Assembly (NCBI GenBank): GCA_964016885.1
Contig: OZ024740.1
Coordinates: 201,641,484 to 201,705,483 of the forward strand
DNA length: 64,000 bases
Direction: 5' to 3'
Source of the DNA: Eledone cirrhosa
Taxonomy: Eukaryota; Mollusca; Cephalopoda; Octopoda; Eledonidae
Under the pieces are notes generated by a model. It worked only from the letters and a program-made list of their open reading frames with translations. It did no database searches and had not been told where the DNA came from. The translations under genes were made by a program, and so were the position numbers. Position 1 is the stretch's first letter; each line of letters opens with the position of its first letter. Shown piece after piece: positions 51,597-62,500 of the stretch.

Positions 51597-53010
51597 TCAT
51601 GACAATGGTGATGGTGGAGATGGCTGTGTTGGGGGTGTTGGCTGTAGTGGTGGTGGTGATGGTGGTGGTGGTGATGGCTGTGGTGGTGGTGATGGCTGTA
51701 GTGGTGGTGGTGATGGCTGTAGTGGTGGTGATGGCTGTAGTGGGGGTGTTGGCTGTAGTGGTGGTGATGGCTGTAGTGGGGGTGATGGCTGAGTTGGGGG
51801 TGTTGGCTGTAGTGGGGGTGTTGGCTGTAGTGGTGGTGGTGATGGTGGTGGTGATGATGGCTGTGGTGGTGGTGATGGCTGTAGTGGTGGTGGTGATGGC
51901 TGTAGTGGTGGTGATGGCTGTAGTGGGGGTGTTGGCTGTAGTGGTGGTGATGGCTGTAGTGGTGGTGATGGCTGTAGTGGGGGTGATGGCTGAGTTGGTG
52001 GTGATGGCTGAGTTGGTGGTGATGGCTGTAGTGGTGGTGGTGATGGCTGTAGTGGTGGTGATGGCTGTAGTGGGGGTGTTGGCTGTAGTGGGGGTGTTGG
52101 CTGTAGTGGTGGTGATGGCTGTAGTGGTGGTGGTGATGGCTGTAGTGGTGGTGATGGCTGTAGTGGGGGTGATGGCTGAGTTGGTGGTGATGGCTGTAGT
52201 GGTGGTGGTGTTGGCTGTAGTGGTGGTGATGGCTGTAGTGGTGGTGATGGCTGTAGTGGGGGTGTTGGCTGTAGTGGGGGTGTTGGCTGTAGTGGTGGTG
52301 GTGATGGCTGTAGTGGTGGTGATGGCTGTAGTGGGGGTGTTGGCTGTAGTGGTGGTGATGGCTGTAGTGGGGGTGATGGCTGAGTTGGTGGTGATGGCTG
52401 TAGTGGGGGTGTTGGCTGTAGTGGGGGTGTTGGCTGTAGTGGTGGTGATGGCTGTAGTGGTGGTGGTGATGGCTGTAGTGGTGGTGATGGCTGTAGTGGG
52501 GGTGTTGGCTGTAGTGGGGGTGTTGGCTGTAGTGGTGGTGATGGCTGTAGTGGGGGTGATGGCTGAGTTGGTGGTGATGGCTGTAGTGGTGGTGGTGGTG
52601 ATGGCTGTGTTGGTGGTGATGGCTGTAGTGGTGGTGGTGGTGATGGCTGTGTTGGTGGTGATGGCTGTAGTGGGGGGGGGGGGGGCTGTGTTGGTGGTAT
52701 TGGTGGTGATGGCTGTAGTGGAAGTGATGGTGGTGATGGCTGTAGTGGTGGTGGTGATGGCTGTGGTGGTGGTGATGGCTGTAGTGGTGGTGATGGCTGT
52801 GGTGGTGGTGATGGCTGTAGTGGGGGTGATGGCTGAGTTGGTGGTGATGGCTGTAGTGGGGGGGGGGCTGTGTTGGTGGTATTGGTGGTGATGGCTGTAG
52901 TGGAAGTGATGGTGGTGATGGCTGTAGTGGTGGTGATGGTGGTGTTGGTGGTGGTGGAGATGTTGGTGATGGTGGAGATGGCTGTAGTGGTGGTGTTGGT
53001 GGTGAGAGAA
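51597..53010 (+). repeat. 18-bp minisatellite, about 75 units
   Basis: Units GATGGCTGTAGTGGTGGT, GTTGGCTGTAGTGGGGGT and 21-bp versions with an extra GGT. The variant GGCTGAGTTGGTGGTGATGG recurs about every 180-265 bp, giving higher-order structure. Long frames on all sides (Thr/Ala/Ile- or Pro/Gln-rich on the minus strand, Val/Met-rich on the plus strand) follow from the 18-bp period. A G-run at 52674-52685 and another at 52858-52867 may be assembly-sensitive. Confidence 0.9.
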
Positions 53011-54285
53011 GGATGAAGAGGTGTGTAAAGGGGAAAAATAAAGGTTAGGGGAGGTGTGCAGAACATTGTGATAGAAACCAGACAACCATAACCAATAGTT
53101 TCAGTGTAGAGACAGAAAATATATGTTAGAAATGATAGAGATTGAATTCTAGGAGATAGATTTACCTACTTGGAAGGAAAACAATTTATTTATTTATTCT
53201 TCTCATGCTCGGTGGTTTCTAGTACTCCTTCTCTCTCTCTCACACACACACACATATATATATATATCCATTTATCTATCTATACTTTCTGCTAAATCAT
53301 TACAGGATGTTAAGAGTTAATAGAGTAAAGTATACAAGGCCTACTGAAGTATATTAAAAGAATGGCTGGTGAATGAAGTATGAGCCTGCTGTGATAGGCT
53401 GCAGAGGGTTAGCAGACCAATCCCTCAACCTACAAGATCCTGGACATCACAAGATGCTTAGTAGGTGAAGGGCTATCAAGTTGTAGAGATTGCTTCAAGG
53501 AAACTATGGTTCAGGAGAGTTGATTCACTGGGTAAGTGATAGTGCTACCTGGACATAAGCTGGGGCTTTTATCAACCTTAGTTGGGCCACATGAAGCAGA
53601 GGTGTATTAAAATACCTGATGAACACCTTTTTGAATTCCATGTCTAACACCTATACTTACAAAATCAGAAAACAGTACAACTCCCATGACTTTTGGAAAC
53701 ATTTTATCATACTCAGAGTTGCTGAAGCATGATAAAATGCACTTTATTTATAACTAATTTCATTGCAGTACCACTTTTAAGGCATTTGGTCATTCATATT
53801 GATGGATATTGACCCTAGTACTTATTTTTCTCTAAATGCTAAATTAAGGGACATAGGCATAGACACTAATGTAACCCACCCACCCCCACACAAAATGGGC
53901 TTCTGCAGTTTCTGTAATTTCACCAACATGTGTACTTGTTGCTGTTATGGCTTGCACCTATGTTAGTTTCATGAGTCTCTTTTGATATTTCATCTCATAG
54001 GATATTTCTTGGGTGTTTTAGTGATAGGGGGCCCCAGTCATGATAGAACTAATGTCATGATTTTTGAAGGGTGACAGAAAGTAGGATTTGAATTTAGAAC
54101 ACACAGTGTCATAACATATCACAAAGGAACGCTTTAGGTACTCAACAATTCTGCCAATTCACCATTCTGGCCTGGTACTTAGTTTATCCCTGAAAGGGTA
54201 ATAGATGAACCTGATTTTAGTGGGAACCCAGAAAGCCAGAACAAGCACCACGAGTCATTTAATCTGATTCATTAATGAAGTATGT
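53011..54285. other. Spacer of about 1.3 kb, no recognised gene
   Basis: Block 53340-53640 (GGCTGCAGAGGGTTAGCAGA, GGACATAAGCTGGGGCTTTT, AGTTGGGCCACATGAAGCAG) is GC-richer and may be an unidentified retroelement segment. 54170-54240 has a reverse SINE1-like trace (GGTACTTAGTTTATCCCTGA). Confidence 0.4.
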
Positions 54286-54289
54286 TACA

Positions 54290-54605
54290 GTTGACAACTA
54301 ATGTTTGTGTGCATGAACGATGTAGCATGGATGAGCTGAGGGAAAAAAACTGGGCATAAGAGAATTCAGGTGCAGTGTATAAGAAGCTTCTGCTGGTATG
54401 GACATACAATGCATAGAAATGATGATCATTGCTTGATGAAGTTGTACCAGGAAATTGTAGATGAGGAAACTGAAGGCGGCCTAAGTGTTGATGGTGAGAG
54501 CTGATCTCAACATACACAGAAGATGACAAAGCAACACAAGCCGAGGGAAGCTGTGCTGGAAAAGACCCATCTAAACCATACAAGGATGGAAATGATGATG
54601 ATATG
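54290..54605 (+). pseudogene. Possible LINE C-terminal tail, strongly decayed
   Basis: IRSFCWYGHTMHRNDDHCLM, then KLYQEIVDEETEGG resembles the R-L-R-W-Y-G-H-x-M-R-M-x-D-D motif of the LINE copies at 22574 and 48141. AAGGATGGAAATGATGATGA closes the segment like a (GAT)n tail. Identity is low. Confidence 0.45.
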
Positions 54606-55045
54606 GTAAGAGAGAGATAAAAACAAAATAGCAGAGCCTAACAGTGAATTTTAGAAAATGGTGGTCTAAATATAGTTGTTTTAAGCAATAGATATGAGAT
54701 TAATATACAAATGCATTGAAGTAATTTTGTGATCACCACAGTGTTATTGTAATCAATGATTGAATACAGTGGCAACAGTCAATGGAGGGTTTTTGTAGAG
54801 AACTAGTCAACCATGTCAACCACTATTAGCACTTAATATTATCACTAGCAACTGGTAGTTCACAGACAGGTAGGTGTACACACACATACAAAGACACATG
54901 TACACATACACATATATGCACAAACAAACACACACATCAATAATGTTTGCGCTTAATTAGTTTCAGTAAAGTCAAGCACATAATACAGCTGGTGTGAGGC
55001 AAAACTTGTTTTCAAACATAATTCAGTCTCAATAATTAGTATGTG
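54606..55045. other. Spacer
   Basis: CA-rich near 54880-54935. Otherwise unrecognised. Confidence 0.4.
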
Positions 55046-55050
55046 GTGGT

Positions 55051-55268
55051 GGATTGGCAGTATCAGTAGAGGGTTGAACACCATACTTTGCAACATAGAG
55101 TTATGACCCTTTATGATCTGAGTTCAAATCCCGCCAAGGTGGAAGATAGACGTTAAACGATGATGATGATGATAGTTTTGCCGTTCATCTTTATGAGGGT
55201 TGATAAAATAAAGTACCAGTAATGCACTGGGGTAATTGCTGGCCTTGCACCAACAGCAGAAACAATTA
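55051..55268 (+). mobile_element. SINE family 1 with a 33-bp (GAT)n-tail insert
   Basis: GGATTGGCAGTATCAGTAGA, TTTGCAACATAGAGTTATGA, GAGTTCAAATCCCGCCAAGG, then at 55141-55173 GGAAGATAGACGTTAAACGA with TGATGATGATGAT, then TTTTGCCGTTCATCTTTATG, GATAAAATAAAGTACCAGTA, CAGCAGAAACAATTATTAG. The insert equals the last bases of the LINE/SINE2 3' end. Confidence 0.85.
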
Positions 55269-55726
55269 TTAGTGTGTGGCAGTATAGAGCAGTGTGTGGC
55301 AGTGTAGAGCAGTGTGTGGCAGTGTGTGGTAGCGTAGAACAGTGCGTGGTAGTGTAGAGCAGTGTGTGGCAGTGTGTGGTAGTGTAGAGCAGTGTGTGGC
55401 AGTGTAGACCTGTGTGGCAGTATGTGGTAGTGTAGAGCAGTGTGTGGTAGTGTAGACCAGTATGTGGTAGTGTAGAGCAGTATGTGGTAGTGTAGAGCAG
55501 TGTGTGGTAGTGTAGAGCAGTGTGTGGCAGTGTAGAGCAGTGTGTGGCAGTGTAGAGCAGTGTGTGGCAGTGTAGAGCAGTGTGTGGTAGTGTAGGGCAG
55601 TGTGTGGCAGTGTAGAGCAGTGTGTGGTAGTGTAGGGCAGTGTGTGGCAGTGTAGAGCAGTGTGTGGTAATGTAGGGCAGTGTGTAGTATTGCAGAACAG
55701 TGTGTGGTATTGTAGAACAGTGTGTG

Positions 55727-55730
<4 letters not shown>
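55269..55730 (+). repeat. 20-bp minisatellite (AGTGTGTGGCAGTGTAGAGC)
   Basis: About 22 units with GGC/GGT and GAG/GGG variants. Confidence 0.9.
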
Positions 55731-55790
<60 letters not shown>

Positions 55791-56092
55791 CGTGTGTGTG
55801 TGTGTGTGTGTGGCAGTGTAGAGGTATGTAGCAATGTGTGGCAGTGTAAAGCATGGTATAGGAATATAGAGGTTTGTGGCAGTGCATGGAAGTGTAGCCA
55901 TGTATCAGTGTGTGACAATGAGGTGGTGTATGTGGCAATGTAAAACAATGTGTGGCAGTGTATGACAATGTGGTGGTGTATGTGGCAGTGTATGACAATG
56001 TGGTGGTGTATGTGGCAGTGTATGACAATGTGGTGGTGTATGTGGCAATGTATGGCAGTGTGAAGGTGTGTATGGCAGTGTGTAGCAGATGT
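55731..56092 (+). repeat. (GT)n followed by 30-bp units (GTATGACAATGTGGTGGTGT)
   Basis: GT run 55731-55812, then GTGGCAGTG-type sequence and three near-identical 30-bp units at about 55951-56044. Confidence 0.85.
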
Positions 56093-56095
56093 AAT

Positions 56096-56262
56096 TAATC
56101 CTTTTGATACCATCTCACTTGAAGCTGTCCCTGATTTATCTAAAAACCTTCCATCATAATTTTATGTAAGAACATTTGTTCAGTTATGTTCCTAACACCA
56201 GTTTAATAATAAAAAAGTTATATTACTACTAAATTCCTTTGATTTCCTAATTGTTTTCAAGT
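56096..56262 (+). mobile_element. TTAA MITE family 1, left part
   Basis: TTAATCCTTTTGATACCATC, TCACTTGAAGCTGTCCCTG, AACCTTCCATCATAATTTTA, TGTAAGAACATTTG, AAATTCCTTTGATTTCC. The right end is replaced by a SINE fragment. Confidence 0.6.
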
Positions 56263-56271
56263 GGAACAACA

Positions 56272-56462
56272 TTAAATAAAGTGTCTTTCTCAGGGAAATG
56301 TCCAGGAATGAAACTCACAAACTTGCAATCATGTAACATGCCACTCCATATGGGAATCAACTTCACAACCTTATGATCATGAAATACACTGCCTGAGCAA
56401 GGAATCGACCTCACAACCTCACGATCATAAACCCAACACTCTAACCTCTAGGCCAAGCATCT
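56272..56462 (-). mobile_element. Three tandem tRNA-like head segments, reverse
   Basis: The B-box-like phrases GAATGAAACTCACAAACTTG, GAATCAACTTCACAACCTTA and GAATCGACCTCACAACCTCA follow one another at about 60-bp steps, the last joined to CACTCTAACCTCTAGGCCAA (reverse A-box). Confidence 0.65.
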
Positions 56463-57118
56463 TCACTGTTGGTAAAACACACACACACAATCATGAATAG
56501 TTATATTGCAGTTTGTATACAATGCACCTTTGAGGATTGTTTATTATATATAAAAATATAAAAAAGAAGCCAAGAGCTTTTTCAACAGATGAATCTCGAA
56601 GTTTAAGTTAAAATGTTTCAAATATCAGTGAGATAAGATGTCTTAGAAGGATGAGAACAGACGGAATGGTTGTTTTATGTCTTAGAAGAAAATATAGACA
56701 GATTATTGTTCCAAGTGAGAGGAACAATTAACAAGGATTGTTTAATGAAGAAATGAAGACAGGAATTAGTTGTAAAACACATCAAAAAATCTATTTATTC
56801 CTCACAAATGAGATTACTGGGATGAATTTGAAAGCAAGCTGCTTTTGAGATGTGTAATGTCTTTAAATAAAACACTACTTCACGAATACATGTGAAAGAG
56901 AGAGAGGGAGAGAGTGGAAGTGAGAGGATGAGGGCAGAGTTAAAGGAGAAATTAAAAGATGGAGAGACCAGGCAAGAGACAGAGAGATGGAAAGAAACAG
57001 ACAAGGAGTAGAGAGGTATGAGAGGTAGACAGAACAAAAAGAAATGGTAAAATACTAATAAAACATACAAAAAAGAGACATGGACTTGAGAAATGTGTGT
57101 ATACATAAAGAGAAAACA
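56463..57118. other. Spacer
   Basis: Purine-rich near 56895-57010. No gene recognised. Confidence 0.4.
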
Positions 57119-57262
57119 CACACACACATATACATACACCATGTGGAAGACACCCACATATACACATACAGACACATATACATACACCATGTGGAAGACA
57201 CCCACATATACACAGATACAGGCACATATACATACACCATGTGGTAGACACCACATACACAG
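57119..57262 (+). repeat. About 50-bp tandem repeat, three units
   Basis: CATATACATACACCATGTGG, AAGACACCCACATATACACA repeated; the third unit is decayed (GTGGTAGACACCACATACAC). Confidence 0.8.
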
Positions 57263-57328
57263 ATTCAGACACATCACCCACATCTACATCTACATTACCA
57301 ACCAATATACATCATGCAAAAAGAAAAT

Positions 57329-57330
<2 letters not shown>

Positions 57331-57367
<37 letters not shown>

Positions 57368-57400
57368 TTGTCTGTCTGTCTGTATGTGTGTGTGTGTGTA
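57331..57400 (+). repeat. (CT)n and TCTG/TG microsatellite
   Basis: CT run, then CTGTCTGTCTGTATGTGTGT. Confidence 0.9.
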
Positions 57401-57450
57401 AAGCCCTTGCTAGCAGGGAGCGCAGACATTAAAACAATGGTGATGATGAT
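57398..57450 (+). repeat. (GAT)n-type retroposon tail
   Basis: GCCCTTGCTAGCAGGGAGCG, CAGACATTAAAACAATGGTG, ATGATGATT. Confidence 0.6.
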
Positions 57451-58065
57451 TATATATATATACATCTAGAACATCTTATACAATATTACAGAGGAGTAGA
57501 TTACTGTAGAACCATGTCTCCTTAGAGATAAAAAATGATATCCTCTCAACAGTTTCAAGAATAACTGATAGCCCTTCAATAGATTGATATGGCCATCATT
57601 AACACAATGAACTTCTCTTCAGAGGATTTAATTCTGTAAGGTATAAGAAAAGAAAATAATATATATACCCATTAATAGAATTGTGTTCAATCCTTCATTG
57701 AACTAGCATGGTGTAAGAAATTAATCCTGCACTCCTGCGTAGATCTATCAACAAAGTGAATATTTGTATAAATGGACAAAAGTGACGAGACAATATTACA
57801 ACTAGAAATAACAGTCAAATATAGATCGTCTTTCAGCTCATAACCGTATAGGTGCTATTGTATGAGATATTCTATACTATATATATATCCACAAAATCTG
57901 TGGACAAAATTTCTGTCTTGACTTTTTTTGAATTGAGATTGAATTATTTTCCCATATCTTACGTTAAATATTTTCCATCTTGACGTTATAGTCACTTATA
58001 TATTATGAAATACTGTTGGCTCCTTGCTCACATTAATTTCTCTATTTCCATTTATATATATATAT
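57451..58065. other. Spacer, no recognised feature
   Basis: AT-rich, no domain or repeat recognised. Confidence 0.4.
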
Positions 58066-58069
58066 ATAC

Positions 58070-58373
58070 CCCTTTCGATGTAAAGCTATGTTGGTACCAC
58101 AACATCCAGTCCTAAATAAATGAGGTTATGTAGGTGTCACGACAAAAAAAACACACAGTCCACGCTGTAATGTGGCTGTGTAGGTAACACGGTAAAAAAA
58201 CTCCCAGTCCACACTGTAAACGTGGTTGGTGTTAGGAAGGGCATCCAACCGTAGAAAACCCGCCAGAGAGTCCTGAGCAAAACAACCAATCTTGCCTCAA
58301 GTGGGACAACTCCCGTCCTGACCCATGGTAGCGTGGAAGATGGACGTTAAACGATGATGATGATGATGATGAT
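58070..58373 (+). mobile_element. (GAT)n-tailed LINE, 3' UTR only
   Basis: TTTCGATGTAAAGCTATGTT, CCACAACATCCAGTCCTAAA, CGCTGTAATGTGGCTGTGTA, GTTGGTGTTAGGAAGGGCAT, GACCCATGGTAGCGTGGAAG, GTTAAACGATGATGATGATG. Flanked by TA tracts on both sides. Confidence 0.85.
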
Positions 58374-58414
58374 AAATATATATATATATATATATATACA
58401 CATACACAAAAGTC

Positions 58415-58671
58415 AGCTCAAAAGTGACACAGAGGAGACTGAGGTTAGCTGGACATGCTCACCAACATCCAGAGTTGACATTGCACTCAGTGCTCCTGTG
58501 GGAGCCCCAACATGGACACACTGGAAGAGGAAGACCAAGGTTAACGTATGTTAATGCCCTAAGGACAGACACTGGTCTGTTGGAGACGCAGGACATGGCA
58601 GCGATAATGAGGGACAGAGACCGCTGGAGAGAACTCGTCCATGGATCTCGGGAATTTTACCCGCCCTAGAA

Positions 58672-58672
<1 letters not shown>
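58415..58672 (+). pseudogene. LINE C-terminal tail of a third type, open frame
   Basis: TQRRLRLAGHAHQHPELTLH, LLWEPQHGHTGRGRPRLTYV, LRTDTGLLETQDMAAIMRD, RDRWRELVHGS then a natural stop near 58667. R-R-L-R-x-A-G-H, G-R-G-R-P-x-x-T-Y and D-R-D-x-W-R are diagnostic of another non-LTR lineage common in aquatic animals. The frame is intact over 81 codons but has only this tail, flanked by TA tracts, so it is a severely truncated copy. Confidence 0.75.

Positions 58673-58674
<2 letters not shown>

Positions 58675-58711
<37 letters not shown>
58675..58711. repeat. (TA)n microsatellite
   Basis: Uninterrupted TA dinucleotides. Confidence 0.95.
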
Positions 58712-58713
<2 letters not shown>

Positions 58714-58860
58714 TGCAGTCATGGATTTATGATTAAAGAGTTCACTTGCAACCACCTGCTTTCAAGTTCACTCCTCCTGCGTAGCACCTTGGGCTCATGG
58801 TTTCTACAATAGCATCAAGATGGTTAATGCATTATGAGTGAACAGATTGGCTTCGCAAGC
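58712..58860 (+). mobile_element. SINE family 3
   Basis: GGTGCAGTCATGGATTTATG, ATTAAAGAGTTCACTTGCAA, GCTTTCAAGTTCACTCCTCC, GCACCTTGGGCTCATGGTTT, CTACAATAGCATCAAGATGG. Confidence 0.65.
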
Positions 58861-59428
58861 AAGGATTATGAAGGGGCAGTCCACATTGGCTGCAGGTACG
58901 TTCGTGGCTGTCCAGGCCAATGCAAGGTAGACAGGTACAGCTGCAGCTGAATGTCTTGTTAGGGTTTGAGATAGAAATATCTCAAATGTTTAGATACAAT
59001 ACTAAAATGTTCAGATACCTTTCTAGAGAGAGAGAGAGATATGGACAAAGACCATCAAGGCTTCAACAACAAAGAATAAAAAGTAGACAGAATAGGGGTA
59101 AACTGTGTAATAGTAACAAATAATGGTATTATGTAGCCACATACTAAAATAGCTTATTGAGATCTATAAATATGTACTCCCACACTACACAAGAGATGCA
59201 GCAAGTAGATTTAACAAGAATAAAAAGTCTGTGAGACAGGGAGAGAAAAGTACAAAAAGAGGTGGGTGGGTAAAAAGGTGGTATCAAAGACACTGTTATT
59301 GTTATTTAAGTCAGCTCCGATCAAACAGACCTATGATCAAAAGACATGACCATCCCATCTTTATGTTTCTCAGGCACAGTCTATTTGGGATATTGTATAT
59401 CAAACTGCTTCTGGTGCTATAATACAAA
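58861..59428. other. Spacer
   Basis: GC-richer 58875-58960 (GGGGCAGTCCACATTGGCTG, TTCGTGGCTGTCCAGG) may be an unidentified repeat. Confidence 0.35.
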
Positions 59429-59429
59429 A

Positions 59430-59635
59430 TCATTTATTTTAAAATGTTTATATTTATCTAAAAACCTCCCATCATAATTTTATGTAAGAACCCTTGTCCT
59501 GTTCCAAACATCAGCTTAATAATGAGAAAATTAGCTTTATCACCGAATCCCTCAAAAGTTTTGATTATTTTCACAAAACTTTGAAAATCATAGGCAGAGT
59601 ATTTCATTGGAAATATAATAATGAAAGCACTAATA
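59430..59635 (+). mobile_element. TTAA MITE family 1
   Basis: GTTTATATTTATCTAAAAAC, CTCCCATCATAATTTTATGT, CATCAGCTTAATAATGAGAA, TTTGATTATTTTCACAAAAC, GAAAATCATAGGCAGAGTAT, AATAATGAAAGCAC. Both termini are eroded. Confidence 0.65.
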
Positions 59636-59898
59636 TATCCATTTAGTAAATTGCACTCAATTGACATGGATTGGATATAATTAAAGGGAGTTGAACAATG
59701 AGAATGAATGATATGAGAATGAATGATAATTCTTGCAGGGAATCAAAGAAGGTAGCAAAATTGTTATCTCAGTCCTTTTATATTATTTTCAACTGGAGGG
59801 CTATATATCAAGAGTAATGCTCCAGAATTAGCTTTTGGAGTTGCTTCCCTCACACCAATTACTTGTCAATACACAAAGGACCACATTATAGAATATAT

Positions 59899-60130
59899 TA
59901 ATCCTTTTGGAAGAAGCTGCTCCTGGTTCATCTGTTTAAAAATATTCATATGTAAATTCTAAAATATTCCAATATAATTTTAAGTGAAAAGCTTTTATTA
60001 AATAGTGCACCAAGCACTTAATATACCTCAAACTATAAGATATTTTATTAAATCTCTTGAAATTATTGATTATTTTCACAATTTAGTGGATCTTAGAACT
60101 GTATATTTCTTTTGAAATATAATTAAGAGC
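59899..60130 (+). mobile_element. TTAA MITE family 1, diverged
   Basis: TTAATCCTTTTGGAAGAAGC, CTGCTCCTGGTTCATCTG, AATATAATTTTAAGTGAAAA, TTGATTATTTTCACAATTTA, AATATAATTAAGAGCTTAAG. Confidence 0.5.
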
Positions 60131-60182
60131 TTAAGGTAGCATAAACACAAGAATGGTATCTAAACATTTTAGTAAAAATGGT

Positions 60183-60396
60183 AGTGCACCTTGTACGTTC
60201 TGTAAAGTGGTTGTGCTGGTGACAGGATAAACTGCACTTTGTAAAATGGTTGGTATTAAGAAGGGCATACAGCTATAGAAACCAGACTGAATATGGAATT
60301 TAAGAGTAAGATGTGGTTCTCCGATCCACCTAGTCTCAGACCATAGCAAACCATCCAACCCAAGCTGGCATGGGAAGCAAAAGAAAAATGATGATG
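60183..60396 (+). repeat. (GAT)n-type retroposon, diverged
   Basis: TTCTGTAAAGTGGTTGTGCT, AAATGGTTGGTATTAAGAAG, GGCATACAGCTATAGAAACC, CCAACCCAAGCTGGCATGGG, AAAATGATGATGAG. Confidence 0.65.
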
Positions 60397-61100
60397 AGAT
60401 CACACATTTAAACTCAGTCGTAGAGTGTATTATTTACTCATAATTGAAACAGAAATATCTAAAGTATCTGACTTTAAATTCCTGTTTATTTAGAAAAAAA
60501 TGAATGTAAAGCAAAAATGGATGATATAAAAAGTTTGATATTAGACTGTCTGCAATTCAATATTGGCCATGTCTAGCTTAGCTTCTCCTTCTAGTTTGTA
60601 TATGTGACCTTGTCAACAATCCATTGTTGTCAAAGACAGTCTGCTGAGTCTATTTGAAGTTGTTGGAGTTAAAACAAAAAAGATCTTGGAAACAAAAGAA
60701 TGTCTGTGGGTTGATGTAGAACTAATAGGAAAAGTAAATCAGTTTGATAACTAGGTAAGTATATACATAATATAATGAGAAATAGTAACAGAACAAATTT
60801 GCATATTGTTCATGGATCTAATAAAATGCAGGAGACATGGGTTACAAGTTAATGAAATTGTGTGAAGTGTGCAGTACATGTTGCTAAGCAGTGGTGGAAA
60901 ATGTGAAGTGTATGTTGCATGTCTTAATAGCTCCTGATGCAACTGATGTGCAATCCTTAGTCAAAGACAATTTAAAAATAAACACAGCAAGCCTTGTTTC
61001 ATAGAAGATGGTTTAGTCGCAGATAGGTTGGTATTAACAGAATTAAGAAAATAGCCTCAGCAATGACAAGGTTTTCTCTATTACAGACAATAGTGCTTCA
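60397..61100. other. Spacer, no recognised feature
   Basis: AGACTGTCTG at 60544 and AAAGACAGTCTG at 60639 are inverted, 95 bp apart; probably incidental. Confidence 0.4.
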
Positions 61101-61106
61101 ATTTAA

Positions 61107-61322
61107 AGAACATGCATTTAAACTGGCCATATTTGGCCAGAATTCTCTCACCTCTTTCTGTTCAAACTGGCTGTAACTGGCCACTCATACTTGTTAAAGT
61201 ATTGTTTTCAAAATAAATATTAAAATCTCATAGATTCAATATTATGTGAGATAATTATGTGAGGTAAAGCCTTTACCATGAAGATATAATAGTAAAAATA
61301 AAGTAATGTAAATGCTAAAGGG
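61107..61322 (+). mobile_element. TTAA MITE family 2
   Basis: TTAA at 61103-61106 and 61323-61326. AACATGCATTTAAACTGGCC, AGAATTCTCTCACCTCTTTC, AATCTCATAGATTCAATATT, AGCCTTTACCATG, AATGTAAATGCTAAAGGG. Confidence 0.75.
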
Positions 61323-61324
61323 TT

Positions 61325-61475
61325 AAGGTGGCTAACTGGTAGAGTGATTAAGCGAGTAGATTCATTGCTTTGTGGTATTTATTCCAGCTCGCCATACTCT
61401 GAGTTCAAAGACCACTGTAGTCAACATTGCCTTTTGTTCTTTCGAGGTCAATAAAATAGAGTAACAATTGTTAAA
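61325..61475 (+). mobile_element. SINE1-like element, diverged head
   Basis: GGCTAACTGGTAGAGTGATT, GCTTTGTGGTATTTATTCCA, TGAGTTCAAAGACC, TTGCCTTTTGTTCTTTCGAG, TCAATAAAATAGAGTAAC. Confidence 0.65.
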
Positions 61476-61549
61476 GTATTTCCTGATAGCATTTGTTCTA
61501 GTACTTTACTTTCTGAGTTCAAATCCTAATTTGATATATTTGGGTGGTA

Positions 61550-62500
61550 GACTTTCCCTTTTGTTGCCTTTAGCAAAGTAATCCAACAAGGTTTTCAAAA
61601 AGCTGGAAGAAGCTGACGGGGATTCTACAATAGTAGCCAAACATAAGGCACCTGATAAGGGTCCTAATACAATCAGAACACCATAATTTGTATGAGAGGT
61701 GCAGAAAGTTATTGAGAAGAACCCTAGAAAGTCAGTTAGTGCCATTGCTAAGGAGCTCAAGGTTTCAAGGCACACTATGGAAAGAATTGTGCATGAGGAC
61801 CTTTGATACAAGTAATATGTGATGTAGAGAAGCCAATTCATGTTTGTAAAGACAACAGATAACCATCTGATCAACACAAAGCACTTGTTCAGCAAATTGA
61901 AATATCAAGAGCCTGGAATGATTTGGTTCTTCTCTGATAAGAAAATCTTTGATCAGAAACCAAAAGGTCAACCAAATGAATGACAGATGGTTATTGCAGA
62001 GACCCTAATGGCATTAAAATAGTCATGCACACAAAGTTTCCAGCAACTGTGATGATTCTGGGGGTCATGAACAATGAGGGAGATGTCATGCTTCTTCACG
62101 TCTTTCCTTGGAGCTTAAAGATCAATACTGCTGACTATAAGGAGGTGTTGTGAGGCATTGGATAGAGAGAGAGCATGGGCAAAGGAAGACTGTACACCTA
62201 CAAACATGACTGAGCCATCGCATAAGTCCAAGACAACCTAAGATCAGGTCACTGCAAAAATATGGCCTCCTAGCTCTCTAGACCTGAATCTGTTGGACTA
62301 TTATGTAAGGGGCATAGTCAATAGGGAAGTCAATCAGCACCCCTGTGACACTATAAAATCTCTGAAGTCTGCCATAACTAGCACAATGTCTAAAATAATG
62401 GTACATGTCAAAATTTCAGACCTCTTATTGAATCAGTCATCAGTGCCAATGGTGGATTTATTGAAAAGGTGTGTGAAGTAGAAACTCAAGATTATTAATG
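61550..62500 (+). mobile_element. IS630/Tc1-type DNA transposon remnant
   Basis: The borders are not resolved, because no convincing inverted ends were found. The extent is set by transposase similarity. Confidence 0.55.
61670..62481 (+). pseudogene. IS630/Tc1-mariner superfamily transposase, decayed
   Basis: The DNA-binding part VQKVIEKNPRKSVSAIAKEL, KVSRHTMERIVHEDL (helix-turn-helix) is at 61699-61803. The catalytic part EPGMIWFFSDKKIFDQKP has the first Asp at 61936-61938. Later in another frame come ILGVMNNEGDVML, WPPSSLDLNLLDYYVRG (third acidic residue at about 62296) and REVNQHPCDTIKSLKSAI, ending LLKRCVK. The S-x-D-L-N-x-L-D-Y-Y-V block is characteristic of a transposase group abundant in molluscs. 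The second catalytic Asp (expected before a PSHKS block at about 62213) is not clear. Several stops and shifts are present. Confidence 0.75.

Noticed and set aside
51550..53085. Frames near 500 codons, proline/glutamine- or threonine/alanine-rich
   Set aside because: 18-bp repeat artefact; no unique domain at either end.
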